Shown: piece by piece, positions 37,951 through 46,576 of the stretch
Layout: each line of letters opens with the position of its first letter
Numbering within the stretch: the first letter of the stretch is position 1
NCBI GenBank assembly: GCA_013204595.1
Contig: JABMNK010000052.1
Span: forward strand, 23,865 to 87,864
Source of the DNA: Flammeovirgaceae bacterium
GTDB lineage: Bacteria; Bacteroidota; Bacteroidia; Cytophagales; Cyclobacteriaceae
DNA length: 64,000 bases
Direction: 5' to 3'
The notes under the pieces: model-generated
What the model was told of the DNA's origin: nothing
The model's database searches: none
Seen by the model: the letters and a program-made list of their open reading frames with translations, nothing else
Position numbers and translations under genes: made by a program

Positions 37951-40158
37951 ATGAAACAATTACTTATAATATTGATAGTGCTTGGACCGTTTGTTATCCA
38001 ACTTAAGGCCCAAACAGATCCGAATTGGGGACAAAAATTTGAACAGCTGGGCACTATACTGCCAACGCCCAACAGTACGCGAACCGCTTCAGGGGCTCCA
38101 GGGAAAGCGTATTGGCAACAGCGGGCAGATTATAAAATTCAAATCACCCTTGATGATCAGAGCCAACAAATCACCGGAAACGAGCGCATTACCTATTTCA
38201 ATCAATCGCCAGATGATCTTGAATATTTATGGCTGCAATTGGATCAAAACTTTAGGGCGCAAGATTCGGATACGCCGCTGGTTACGGAATCGAATATGCT
38301 AGACAGCTTGTCAGCAAAAGATTTGTTTGCTTATGTCAATGATTTTGATGGGGGATTTAAAATTCAAAAAATCACGAATGCTGGAGGTGCGGACATGGAC
38401 TATGTGATCAATAAAACGATGATGCGGATCAATCTTGATGAACCGCTTATCTCAGGAGACTCGATAGTTTTCAATATTGATTGGAACTATAATATCAATG
38501 ACCGCATGTCTCAGAAGGGACGTTCGGGATATGAATACTTTCCAGAAGATGACAATTACTCCTATACTATTGCCCAATTTTATCCAAGGATGGCTGTCTA
38601 CGATGACGTCGAAGGATGGCAAAATAAGCAGTTTTTGGGAAGAGGTGAGTTCACCTTAAGCTTTGGAAATTTTGATGTATCCATTACTGTTCCGGATGAT
38701 TTTATTGTCGGAGCTACAGGGTGGTTACAAAATCCGGAGCAAGTGCTGACGCAGGGCCAGATAAAAAGGTTTGAAACAGCTAAAAATAGCTTTAAAGATC
38801 CGGTAATAATTGTCACGGAGGCCGAGGCGCGGAACAGTGAGAAAAACAAAAGTAAGGGAACAGAAACCTGGCATTTCAAAGCAGAAAATGTGAGGGATTT
38901 TGCCTTTGCAGCTTCTAGAAAATACATTTGGGACGCGATGGCGGTCGATTTAAACGGTAAAAAACCGCTAGCCATGTCTTATTATCCCAAGGAAGGAAAT
39001 ACCTTATGGGAAGCGCATTCTACTAGAGCGGTAAGACAAACGCTAATTACCTACTCCAGACACACAATAGATTATCCTTACCCAGTTGCCATTTCGGTAC
39101 ATGCGGCAAGTATTGGTATGGAGTATCCAATGATTTGTTTCAATTTTGGACGTCCCAAGGAAGATGGGACGTATTTCGATCAAACCAAGTGGGGTATGAT
39201 TTCGGTAATCATTCATGAAGTTGGGCATAATTTTTTCCCAATGATTATCAATTCAGATGAAAGACAATGGACATGGATGGACGAAGGATTGGATACTTTT
39301 ATCCAGTCGATTGCTACCAAAGACTATGACCCCAATTTTCCTATAAGTAGAGGCTCGGCCGAAAGCATTGTGCCCTATATGAGTGGTCAGCAAGGATTGA
39401 TGCGCCCCATCATGACCAATTCAGAACAGGTTCTTCAATTTGGCAACAATGCCTATGCCAAACCAGCGGCAGCATTAGCGATCTTAAGAGAGACAGTTAT
39501 GGGGCCGGAGCTTTTTGATTATGCCTTTAAGATATATGCACAAAGATGGGCGTTTAAAAACCCATCACCCGCTGATTTTTTCAGAACGATGGAAGATGCT
39601 TCTGCCGTAGACCTGGACTGGTTTTGGAGAGGATGGTTTTATACCACCGATAACGTGGATATTGGTGTTGATCAAGTAAGGTATTTTAAAATGCAAAAGG
39701 AGGAAAATGAACTTGAAAGAAAGCAGATTAAAGGAACAGATCAAAACTTGAATGAGGATAAAAAATCATTTTCAGAGGCGGCTGAAACATTTGTTTTTAA
39801 GAACACCAAATCGCGAGATTACCAAGAGTTCAAAAACAAGTTGGATGAACAGCAGATAAAAGAGGAATTAGCAGATAAAAACTTTTATGAAGTGAAGATG
39901 GTCAATAAGGGAGGGCTAGTCATGCCGGTCATTATTGAATGGACGTATGTTGACGGAACGAAAGAGGTGGAGACCCTTCCTGCGGAGATTTGGAGACACA
40001 ACGAGCAAGCGTTCACCAAAATATTTGTTAAAGAAAAAGAAGTCGTTAATATTCTCATAGATCCTGATAAGGCGACTGCGGATGTAGATCAAAGTAATAA
40101 TCGGTTTCCCAAAATGGTAATACCAACTCGCTTTGATAAATTCAAGAAGGATAATTGA
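37951..40158 (+). CDS. M1 family zinc metallopeptidase (exported)
   Basis: About 735 residues with signal peptide MKQLLIILIVLGPFVIQLKAQ, so periplasmic or surface exposed. It has an N-terminal M1 beta domain, the substrate-binding GMEYP (a variant of GAMEN, near 389), the zinc motif HEVGH (near 421) and the third ligand in WMDEGLD (near 444). Family members are aminopeptidases that trim N-terminal residues from peptides. The start is the ATG at 37951; the ORF-track start 6 bases upstream is a TTG. Bases 40137-40158 lie beyond the inverted repeat, so this is the only complete copy and it links the repeat to the unique region. Confidence 0.92.
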   Translation: MKQLLIILIVLGPFVIQLKAQTDPNWGQKFEQLGTILPTPNSTRTASGAPGKAYWQQRADYKIQITLDDQSQQITGNERITYFNQSPDDLEYLWLQLDQNFRAQDSDTPLVTESNMLDSLSAKDLFAYVNDFDGGFKIQKITNAGGADMDYVINKTMMRINLDEPLISGDSIVFNIDWNYNINDRMSQKGRSGYEYFPEDDNYSYTIAQFYPRMAVYDDVEGWQNKQFLGRGEFTLSFGNFDVSITVPDDFIVGATGWLQNPEQVLTQGQIKRFETAKNSFKDPVIIVTEAEARNSEKNKSKGTETWHFKAENVRDFAFAASRKYIWDAMAVDLNGKKPLAMSYYPKEGNTLWEAHSTRAVRQTLITYSRHTIDYPYPVAISVHAASIGMEYPMICFNFGRPKEDGTYFDQTKWGMISVIIHEVGHNFFPMIINSDERQWTWMDEGLDTFIQSIATKDYDPNFPISRGSAESIVPYMSGQQGLMRPIMTNSEQVLQFGNNAYAKPAAALAILRETVMGPELFDYAFKIYAQRWAFKNPSPADFFRTMEDASAVDLDWFWRGWFYTTDNVDIGVDQVRYFKMQKEENELERKQIKGTDQNLNEDKKSFSEAAETFVFKNTKSRDYQEFKNKLDEQQIKEELADKNFYEVKMVNKGGLVMPVIIEWTYVDGTKEVETLPAEIWRHNEQAFTKIFVKEKEVVNILIDPDKATADVDQSNNRFPKMVIPTRFDKFKKDN

Positions 40159-40247
40159 TACGTTGTCGCAGATTTACCAAACAATAGAGACAATGGAGGC
40201 TCTTGAGGTCAGATCCCAGAGCTATTACTAGGTAATTTAGATAAAAC

Positions 40248-41027
40248 ATGAAGAACGTTATTTTTTTGTTGGTACTAGGTCTTACCTTGAGTCAGTGCAA
40301 GTTTAGCGGGGATACAGGAGGGAGTTCCAGTTCATTTGACGAGGAGGATTTGAATGCCCCTGCTGAGGGTTTTGATTTGGAAAGTTCTGATCCCTTGGCG
40401 ATTGTTATAGCTGATCGCGTTATGCATGCGATGGGTGGAAGACGTGCCTGGGACCAAACCCGATACCTCAGCTGGAATTTTTTTGGAAGCCGCAAATTAT
40501 TGTGGGACAAAACGGCAGGACGGGTACGTATTGAAAACAGCCGAGATGATCAAGTTGTTTTATTAGATCTAAAGGAAATGACAGGACGGGTATTTCGAAG
40601 TGGGACGGAAGAGGTAAATACGGATAGCGTCAGTTACTATTTGGAGCAAGGTTGGCGGACATGGATTAATGATTCTTATTGGTTGGTAATGCCCTATAAA
40701 TTAAAAGATACAGGAGTTACACTGACTTATCTCAAAGAGGACACTACTCAAATGGGGGAATGGTCAGATGTACTCAAATTGACTTTTGACAACGTGGGAG
40801 TAAGTCCAGAGAATGCCTATTGGGTCTGGGTATCGAAAGAAACAAATTTGGTAAAACAGTGGGCATATTATGCCCATTTCACAGATTTGGAACCGCGATT
40901 TCTTTCCCCATGGGGCAATTATCAGCAATTGGGAAATATCCTGTTATCGAACGAACGGGGGACAAGAGAGCTGACCGAGGTAGAGGTTTTGGAATCAGTT
41001 CCCGAGGAGCGGTTCGCTTCGTTTTAA
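40248..41027 (+). CDS. Putative lipoprotein with LolA/DUF6503-like beta domain
   Basis: A 259-residue protein with lipoprotein signal MKNVIFLLVLGLTLSQC (Cys17), an acidic Ser-rich linker to about residue 45, and then a Trp/Tyr-rich beta domain beginning AIVIADRVMHAMGGRRAWDQ, which resembles DUF6503-type or outer-membrane lipoprotein-sorting-like folds. The exact family is not certain and no catalytic motif is visible. The ATG start is clear. It is followed 41 bp later by another exported beta protein of similar plan, suggesting a two-gene unit. Confidence 0.65.
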   Translation: MKNVIFLLVLGLTLSQCKFSGDTGGSSSSFDEEDLNAPAEGFDLESSDPLAIVIADRVMHAMGGRRAWDQTRYLSWNFFGSRKLLWDKTAGRVRIENSRDDQVVLLDLKEMTGRVFRSGTEEVNTDSVSYYLEQGWRTWINDSYWLVMPYKLKDTGVTLTYLKEDTTQMGEWSDVLKLTFDNVGVSPENAYWVWVSKETNLVKQWAYYAHFTDLEPRFLSPWGNYQQLGNILLSNERGTRELTEVEVLESVPEERFASF

Positions 41028-41068
41028 TTTGTATGGCCCTATTTTTGTTGTAGTAATGGTAAACATAG

Positions 41069-41764
41069 ATGGTGCGTAGGTATTTGATCAATACTTTTTT
41101 AATTCTTTTTTTTGCCACGGCTAGTGCTCAAGACAGTCTTCAGCAGTTAATGAACATGCATGCAGAGGCACATCAGCCAGCTTATTGGGAAGGGATCAAA
41201 ACAGTTAGTACCAAAGGATTTTGGCTGGGGAGTCATGGGGATTATCCCGTCACTTTTTTTATGAAGAGGCCAAATAAATTTCTGATGGTTAGTCAGCGAT
41301 CAAGATTTCTTGAAGCCTACAACGGGATAGATTCATGGACCATTGCCAAATGGACAAGTGATGAAGCGGTTTTAATGACAGCTGACGAGGCGCTTATCCA
41401 CCAAAATGTATTCATATTTGGAACGCCAGTGGGGGCATCCATGGACATGGTTTACAAAGGGAAGATTTCTATTGAGGACCAATGGTATTATTGGATTATG
41501 GAATTAAGGGGCATAGAAACCAGGGAGTATTTTATTTCCGCCGATAGTTATTTACTTTTTAAAACCATCATTACCAGAGAGCTCCCCACCGGGAGTCAGA
41601 AATTGACCAGAGAGGTGGTTAAATATACCGACATCAATGGATTGATCTTTGCGACTCACGTTAAGGTTTATACTGCCAGTGTTCGTTCGGAATATATATT
41701 TTCCAATATTACCATTGGCACGCCCGTTGATGACAAAAGATTTATTAATCCCTTAGATAACTGA
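41069..41764 (+). CDS. Exported LolA-like (outer-membrane lipoprotein-sorting-like) protein
   Basis: A 231-residue protein with a cleavable signal peptide MVRRYLINTFLILFFATASAQ. The mature part (YWEGIKTVSTKG..., MKRPNKFLMV, a run of curved beta strands, and ...YTDINGLIFATHVKVYTA near the end) follows the plan of LolA-like proteins that carry or sense lipid ligands. The specific ligand is unknown. It sits directly after the related-looking lipoprotein gene; the pair may cooperate, which is inference. Confidence 0.68.
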   Translation: MVRRYLINTFLILFFATASAQDSLQQLMNMHAEAHQPAYWEGIKTVSTKGFWLGSHGDYPVTFFMKRPNKFLMVSQRSRFLEAYNGIDSWTIAKWTSDEAVLMTADEALIHQNVFIFGTPVGASMDMVYKGKISIEDQWYYWIMELRGIETREYFISADSYLLFKTIITRELPTGSQKLTREVVKYTDINGLIFATHVKVYTASVRSEYIFSNITIGTPVDDKRFINPLDN

Positions 41765-41907
41765 AGCAAATCGATGGCGTCTTGTTTGCATTTAAAAGGT
41801 ACTTTATGAGGCGTAATTATTTCTGTAGAATCGGCAATTAATAGTGGGTGGATATCATTATATTGTTCACAATTCGCTTGCATAGCGAAACAAATAGAAA
41901 CGTTTAA

Positions 41908-42765
41908 ATGAGTTTAATGGAAAAGAAGGTTTGGTTAATCACAGGATGTTCTTCTGGATTTGGGAGGGAATTGGCAAAATCGGTAGCAGATAAGGGAGAT
42001 CAGGTAATAGGTACGGTCAGAAAAAAAGAGCAAGTGCCAGTGCTTGAGGCGCTTTCTTCCGGCTCGATTAGGGGGTTTGTCTTGGATGTCACGGAGGAGG
42101 ATGCCGAGGCACGCATCCATCAGTTGATTCAAGAGAAGTATGGATCAAAAATAGATGTTTTGGTAAATAACGCGGGTTATGGGTCGTTGGGGCCTATTGA
42201 ACTCATTGATGGTGCCGAGATTAGGAGACAATTTGAGGTAAATGTATTTGGCGCGGTTGCCATGATCAAGGCAGTATTGCCATTTATGAGAAAAAACAGA
42301 TCCGGACATATTTTGAACATTACTTCTATCGCTGGCCTTAATGGGTTCCCCGGAGTGGGTATTTATAATGGATCCAAATTTGCATTGGAAGGTATCGTAG
42401 AGGCCTTATCGGCCGAAACTAAGCATTTGGGGATTAATGTTACAAATGTAGAGCCGGGACCCTTTCGAACAGACTGGGCGGGGACCTCTGCCACCTTTGT
42501 TGGTGCGGAAATCGCAGATTACGACGAGACGGCTCATAAAAACATCAAAGCCATTCAAGCGGTAAGTGGAAAGCAAATAGGAGACCCAATTAGGGTGGTT
42601 AATGCAATGTATGAGTTGACACAACTCAAGAATCCCCCCTTGCATTTGCCCCTTGGAGGTCCGGCCTATGCTCGAATCAAAATCAAATTACATGATTTTG
42701 GCGAAGAAATTGACCAGTTTGAATACCTTGGATTACCTACTGATTACCCTGAATCCGAACGCTAA
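41908..42765 (+). CDS. SDR family NAD(P)-dependent oxidoreductase
   Basis: A 285-residue classical short-chain dehydrogenase. The Rossmann glycine motif is TGCSSGFG (12-19), followed by NNAG (87-90) and the catalytic Ser140-Tyr153-x3-Lys157 (YNGSK). The 285-residue length and TGCSSGFGRELA start are typical of the broad group annotated as oxidoreductase/SDR acting on ketones or retinol-like substrates; the substrate cannot be assigned. MSLMEKK or MEKK are equally possible starts. It converges on the aminotransferase gene with 14 bp between stops. Confidence 0.9.
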   Translation: MSLMEKKVWLITGCSSGFGRELAKSVADKGDQVIGTVRKKEQVPVLEALSSGSIRGFVLDVTEEDAEARIHQLIQEKYGSKIDVLVNNAGYGSLGPIELIDGAEIRRQFEVNVFGAVAMIKAVLPFMRKNRSGHILNITSIAGLNGFPGVGIYNGSKFALEGIVEALSAETKHLGINVTNVEPGPFRTDWAGTSATFVGAEIADYDETAHKNIKAIQAVSGKQIGDPIRVVNAMYELTQLKNPPLHLPLGGPAYARIKIKLHDFGEEIDQFEYLGLPTDYPESER

Positions 42766-42779
42766 AAGCTGCGCTGAAT

Positions 42780-44057
42780 TTATTTTAGCCCATTCATGAC
42801 ATCAATGGCCCGATCAATTTCAGATTCATTATTGTAAATATGTACCGAATGTCGCAGTAGTTCGGTGCCTACCGAACGCGGTTGCAGTTTTTCTTGTGCC
42901 CACATGGCTTTCTGCAAATCGGGACCTGTCCAGCCGTCGAGGGCATAAGTAGTCAATCCCGCACACATCTGTGGATGGGTTGACGAGTGGATGGTAATAC
43001 GATCCATAGCTTGCAAGCGGTTGCGGAGATAATCACCTAGGGTTTTGATTCTACTTATCCATCGATCTTGTCCAATGGTATTGTAGAAATCAAGTGAAGC
43101 ATCCAATCCCGCCATTAATGCAGGATTGCCGGTGCCATTTTGCATTAAACGAAATCCGTGGTCCGTTTGATTATCCCAATTATAGCTTGCAATGGTGGTC
43201 CATATTTCCCCTATGCGTTCGGGATTGATGTACAGAATGCCATTTCCTGCTGGGGCGAGGAGCCATTTGTGAAGGCTAGAATAGTAGGCATCACAGCCGA
43301 TGTCTTGGACGTCCACGAGTACCTGACCTACCGATTGTGCCCCATCAAGAACGGTGAAAATACCCCTCTTGCGTGCTTCAGCACAAATGGCTTTTACAGG
43401 CATGACCGTGCCATAAACGGATACAATATGAGGAATGGCGATGACCTTTGTTTTTTTGGTTACTAGTTTGAATATGGCATCGAAAAGCGCCTCTGGATCG
43501 TTGGCTGGAATAGGTATTTGGGCTTGTTTGTACACCAATCCATGGCGTTTGGCCAGAGACATCCATGCGCCGTAGCCCCCACCATGCTCTTGGTTGGTAT
43601 TGATGATTTCGTCACCCGCTTCGAGGGCAAGGCCATTGGCCACATAATTCATCCCAAAGGTGGCGTTTTGGGTAAGGGCGATTGATTGATAATCAGCATT
43701 GATGATTAAGCCAATTTTTTGACGGATGGAGTCGTATGAGAAATATCCCGTCAGCAATTCGGGTCCAGTGCCATCTTTGTAATCGGTCTCGGCAGCGTGC
43801 ACATTATAGTGCAACAGGTGTTCAGAAATCTTATTGATTACATAACCAGGTGTGGGCCCCATGGTTCCATTGTTGAAGTATACCTGATCTTCACGGAGTA
43901 CAAAATGTTTTCTCACTGCTTGCCAGTATTCGGCATCATTGATGTTTTTTTCTTGGAGGTTGCTGATACTTGGGATCGCCGGGCTGTCCTGAGTCAATAA
44001 GGGAGCCGCTAATCCACCAATAATGCCTTTTTTGAGGAAAAGTCTTCTTGAAGTCAT
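42780..44057 (-). CDS. Exported class V aminotransferase-fold PLP enzyme
   Basis: A 425-residue protein. The N-terminus MTSRRLFLKKGIIGGLAAPLL has the RRxFLK pattern of a Tat signal, used for exporting folded cofactor enzymes. The PLP domain shows DGAQSVGQ (Asp228, pairs with the pyridine nitrogen) and SLHKWL (Lys254, Schiff base), as in isopenicillin-N-epimerase-like or cysteine-desulfurase-like class V proteins. The reaction is unknown. Two further Tat-type enzymes lie downstream (molybdenum hydroxylase and N-carbamoylase-type hydrolase). Its upstream region faces the decayed stretch at 44.2-45.4 kb. Confidence 0.87.
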   Translation of the reverse strand: MTSRRLFLKKGIIGGLAAPLLTQDSPAIPSISNLQEKNINDAEYWQAVRKHFVLREDQVYFNNGTMGPTPGYVINKISEHLLHYNVHAAETDYKDGTGPELLTGYFSYDSIRQKIGLIINADYQSIALTQNATFGMNYVANGLALEAGDEIINTNQEHGGGYGAWMSLAKRHGLVYKQAQIPIPANDPEALFDAIFKLVTKKTKVIAIPHIVSVYGTVMPVKAICAEARKRGIFTVLDGAQSVGQVLVDVQDIGCDAYYSSLHKWLLAPAGNGILYINPERIGEIWTTIASYNWDNQTDHGFRLMQNGTGNPALMAGLDASLDFYNTIGQDRWISRIKTLGDYLRNRLQAMDRITIHSSTHPQMCAGLTTYALDGWTGPDLQKAMWAQEKLQPRSVGTELLRHSVHIYNNESEIDRAIDVMNGLK

Positions 44058-44199
44058 ATAGATACTATTTTATAATACAGTAGTCAATTAAAGTTAGTTG
44101 AAATTTATCAATAGGAAAAAGAAATGGGTTCAGTAGTGTCGAGGGTTTTATTAATAGTCATAAACGGTACAGAACATAGGTGGGGATGGAGGGATAATG

Positions 44200-44572
44200 G
44201 GATGGAGAGGCGCTAATTAGCTACCAAAAGGGAGGAAGTATAGGGGGCTGTCGTGTACAACCGGTTAACGCTCCTGCTGCTGCATTCAGTGATTCTTACA
44301 CAAATCTAAAGACCCCCTTTTCCTTTGTGAACTGCTCCATGCAACTTGACAGGCTCAATCAAGGAGAATGGTCAGAAATAGAAGCACAATTAAGAAAATG
44401 GTCAAAGCAGTATGGTGATATTGATGTGAAGATTGAGCTGGTCTTTGATGCTGACCATCAAGTGCGAAATACAGGAGTGTATATTCCTACAGGTTTTCGG
44501 AAACACCTTACCTTTCCAGATGATTCCAAAAAATATTTTTATTTTCCCAATGAAGATACTCTCTATAATTAG
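44200..44572 (+). pseudogene. Remnant of a DNA/RNA non-specific endonuclease (NUC1-like)
   Basis: The open frame ending at 44572 reads NAPAAAFSDSYTN...FVNCSMQLDRLNQGEW...KWSKQYGD...VPTGFRKHLTF-like sequence, which I recognise as the C-terminal part of a secreted NUC1 nuclease (RGHxAPAA...LNRGxW...). Just upstream, a different frame encodes VVYNR immediately before NAPAAAF, so an apparent small deletion of about 5 bp has removed the catalytic Gly-His of NRGH and shifted the frame; a TAG lies a few codons further up in that frame. No N-terminal half is present. The ORF-track entry (81 aa from GTG 44327) is this fragment. The family call is from memory of the motif. Confidence 0.55.
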
Positions 44573-44737
44573 GTTCGATATGATCAAAACTGTACCAGAT
44601 AAGGGCTAAGCGCAAATACTATCTTTATAAGAATCCCTTATTTATTTCTGTTAGAAAGAAAAATTGGTAAATTTACCGTTGTCTTTAAAATATAAATCTG
44701 TAAATTATGATAATAAATTAACCAAAATCATAGTATC

Positions 44738-45263
44738 ATGAATCTAATTAAGCAGTTATCAATATTTTCATTTCTACTCATTTCTACTCATTTCTGTGAG
44801 TATATGTAAAGCTCAAGTAGAACAACTCCAGGGTCCTAGAATTGGTGCTACTTTCTTAACAGATGGCACATCTTCAAAGAGAGTCGAGTCTAATTTTATC
44901 ACGCAATTTGGCTATCAATGGGAAAATAGATTTACTAATGACTCTCTTAAATTTGCCTTTTTAGGAGAATAGTTAGTCAGTGTTGGTGGATTAGAAAAAG
45001 GAGTACTTCTACCCTCTTTTTCTGCTTTAATGGGCGTTAGAGGTGAAGAAGGTTATGAATTTGCCCTTGGAGCAAATATATCCCTTACTGGTTTTGCTCC
45101 AATCTTAGCCATAGGTAAAAACTTCAAAATAGGAAGTGTGAATATGCCAGTAAATATTGGCTTTGTTCCTTCTGTAGATAGAAAAGATCCTTATTTAGGA
45201 GATGCAGGACCCTCTGGATCTAGGATTACTTTTACAATAGGATTTAATTGCAAAGATTTCTAG
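44738..45263 (+). pseudogene. Frameshifted outer-membrane beta-barrel-like protein
   Basis: The ATG at 44738 opens a signal peptide (MNLIKQLSIFSFLLIS), but the 10-mer TTTCTACTCA occurs twice in tandem (44771-44790). This shifts the frame so that translation ends after 23 codons. Removing one copy restores ...LLISVSICKAQVEQLQGPRIGATF..., a normal cleavage site and mature protein. A second lesion, TAG at 44970-44972, interrupts FLGE*LVSVGGLEKG; a former TGG (Trp) is likely. After that the frame is open to 45263 and ends in a beta-rich TFTIGFNCKDF. The ORF-track entry at 45030-45263 is only the tail. Confidence 0.75.
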
Positions 45264-45495
45264 TTTATTTAACATCAATTATTGCTAGAAGTTCTTTTCG
45301 TTAAAAATGCAGTCAATCATAAAATCTCAGAAGGCTGGTATTACCTTGCCTTTGAAGAGCGGGCGCATTTTTCCGCCACTTCTGTATCGGTAGGTTCTGT
45401 ATTTTCAAGAGGGGGAGTGCATCGTAACCCTTCTTTTTATTAAATAAGCAACGTCACTAGAGAGTTGGCAGATAATGCTTGAAGCAATCTGAGGG
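45264..45495. other. Gap with a possible C-terminal gene fragment
   Basis: On the plus strand about 50 codons (roughly 45275-45440, ...EGWYYLAFEERAHFSATSVSVGSVFSRGG...) are open and protein-like in composition but have no good start. It may be another decayed gene end next to the two pseudogenes; I cannot assign a family. Confidence 0.3.
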
Positions 45496-46377
45496 TTAAG
45501 TTTCTTGAGTTTTGAACATTTTAGTTTTGGGTACTTTGTATCTGTTGTAGCCCCAAAGGTATTGTTCAGGCATCTTTCGAATCATCTCTTCCATTTCTTG
45601 ATTGATCGTGCGGGCTGCAGCTAGCTCGTCCTTGGCAAGAGGTTCGATGAGCTCTTTGTAGTGCAACGTGTAGCCCTTGCCTATTCCATTGCGTTTGATT
45701 GCCAAAATAAAAATGGGAGCACCTGTAAGCTTTTGCAATCGTTGTACTAGTGTCATGGTGTATGCGGGACGACCAAAAAATGGCGCCCAGACACCCTCGC
45801 CATCCGGGGGTACCTGATCGGGCAGAATACCTATTGACTTGCCGCGCAACAAAGTTTTGACTAGCAGGCGAATGCCCTTTAGGTTAGCGGGTACCATCAT
45901 GAGTTTTGGTCTGGAGCGCATCTTCATAATCCAGTCTTGTAGCCATACTTTGCGAGGGGGACGAAACAAGACGGCTCCCGGAAAGTGGCTTGAATAAACG
46001 AGTGGAACTAGCTCAAAACAGCCGGCATGTGGCGTCAGGACAATGACTCCCTTGCCTTTATCCAGTGCTGTTTGGAACACCTGCCAGTTATCGAACGGCA
46101 CTTTGGCATTAATAAAGGCATCATCATGTCGTGTCCACCAGTACGCCATTTCAAAGAATAACTGTGTAGCGCTAAGCATTGCAGAGTGAAGTGTAGCCAC
46201 TGAGGTGTCAGGAAAGGCGTTTTTCAGATTGGTACGGGCACGCTCTTTGATTTTTCCAGGTAAGAAATAGGCGACCCAGCCAGCGCCTGCTCCAAGTAAT
46301 TGTAGTACGGTCAGAGGCAAAATGCCGAGGGTTTTGATTAGAGCAGTAGCAAGACGAGGGCCGATTTTGGTGAGCAT
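45496..46377 (-). CDS. LpxL/HtrB-type lysophospholipid acyltransferase family protein
   Basis: A 293-residue protein with one hydrophobic N-terminal segment (about 15-40), placing it at the inner membrane. The HX4E catalytic motif is PHAGCFE (His117, Glu122); a later GVWAPFFGRPAYTMTLVQRL and PEQYLWGYNRYK complete the LpxL-type pattern. These enzymes add secondary acyl chains to lipid A, or acylate other lipids. The HAGCFE and WGYNRYK variants look like beta/gammaproteobacterial members rather than the HLGNWE type I expect in Bacteroidota, so horizontal acquisition is possible (inference). The ATG start is clear. Confidence 0.85.
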   Translation of the reverse strand: MLTKIGPRLATALIKTLGILPLTVLQLLGAGAGWVAYFLPGKIKERARTNLKNAFPDTSVATLHSAMLSATQLFFEMAYWWTRHDDAFINAKVPFDNWQVFQTALDKGKGVIVLTPHAGCFELVPLVYSSHFPGAVLFRPPRKVWLQDWIMKMRSRPKLMMVPANLKGIRLLVKTLLRGKSIGILPDQVPPDGEGVWAPFFGRPAYTMTLVQRLQKLTGAPIFILAIKRNGIGKGYTLHYKELIEPLAKDELAAARTINQEMEEMIRKMPEQYLWGYNRYKVPKTKMFKTQET

Positions 46378-46576
46378 GTAGTAAAGCTAAGTATCCATTT
46401 ATTTAATAACAACTTGTGCGTCGTGTTGGTCCGTAGTGAAGTACCCAGAACTTGAGGGTGGCTGTAAGTGTTGATAGCGATATGATCAGCATCGTCTATT
46501 TGGGACTTGTCAATTTGCAGAGGAGGTCTTTTTGTGGAAAATGCGTCAATTCCTGATTGCAGTCGGACGTCAGGGA

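Larger units (their letters stand above)
1..40136. repeat. Giant perfect inverted repeat (two 20,068-bp arms, no spacer)
   Basis: Bases 1-20068 are the reverse complement of 20069-40136, so x pairs with 40137-x. Seen directly: every ORF of the left arm recurs with an identical protein on the opposite strand at the mirrored coordinates; the first 60 bases match 40077-40136; intergenic stretches checked (for example 15781-15840 against 24297-24356) and the C9/G9 run in mfd also match. There is no spacer. The left limit is the window edge, so the true arm length is unknown. Identity this complete over 20 kb fits a fold-back read or assembly artefact, or a very recent inverted duplication. The left arm should not be read as a set of paralogues. 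Confidence 0.97.

Noticed and set aside
41668-41883. Minus-strand 71-aa ORF
   Set aside because: Overlaps the end of the LolA-like gene, has no recognisable features and no conserved pattern.
44058-45495. Mobile element as the cause of the decayed stretch
   Set aside because: No transposase, terminal inverted repeats or target duplications could be seen; only slipped-strand and point lesions.
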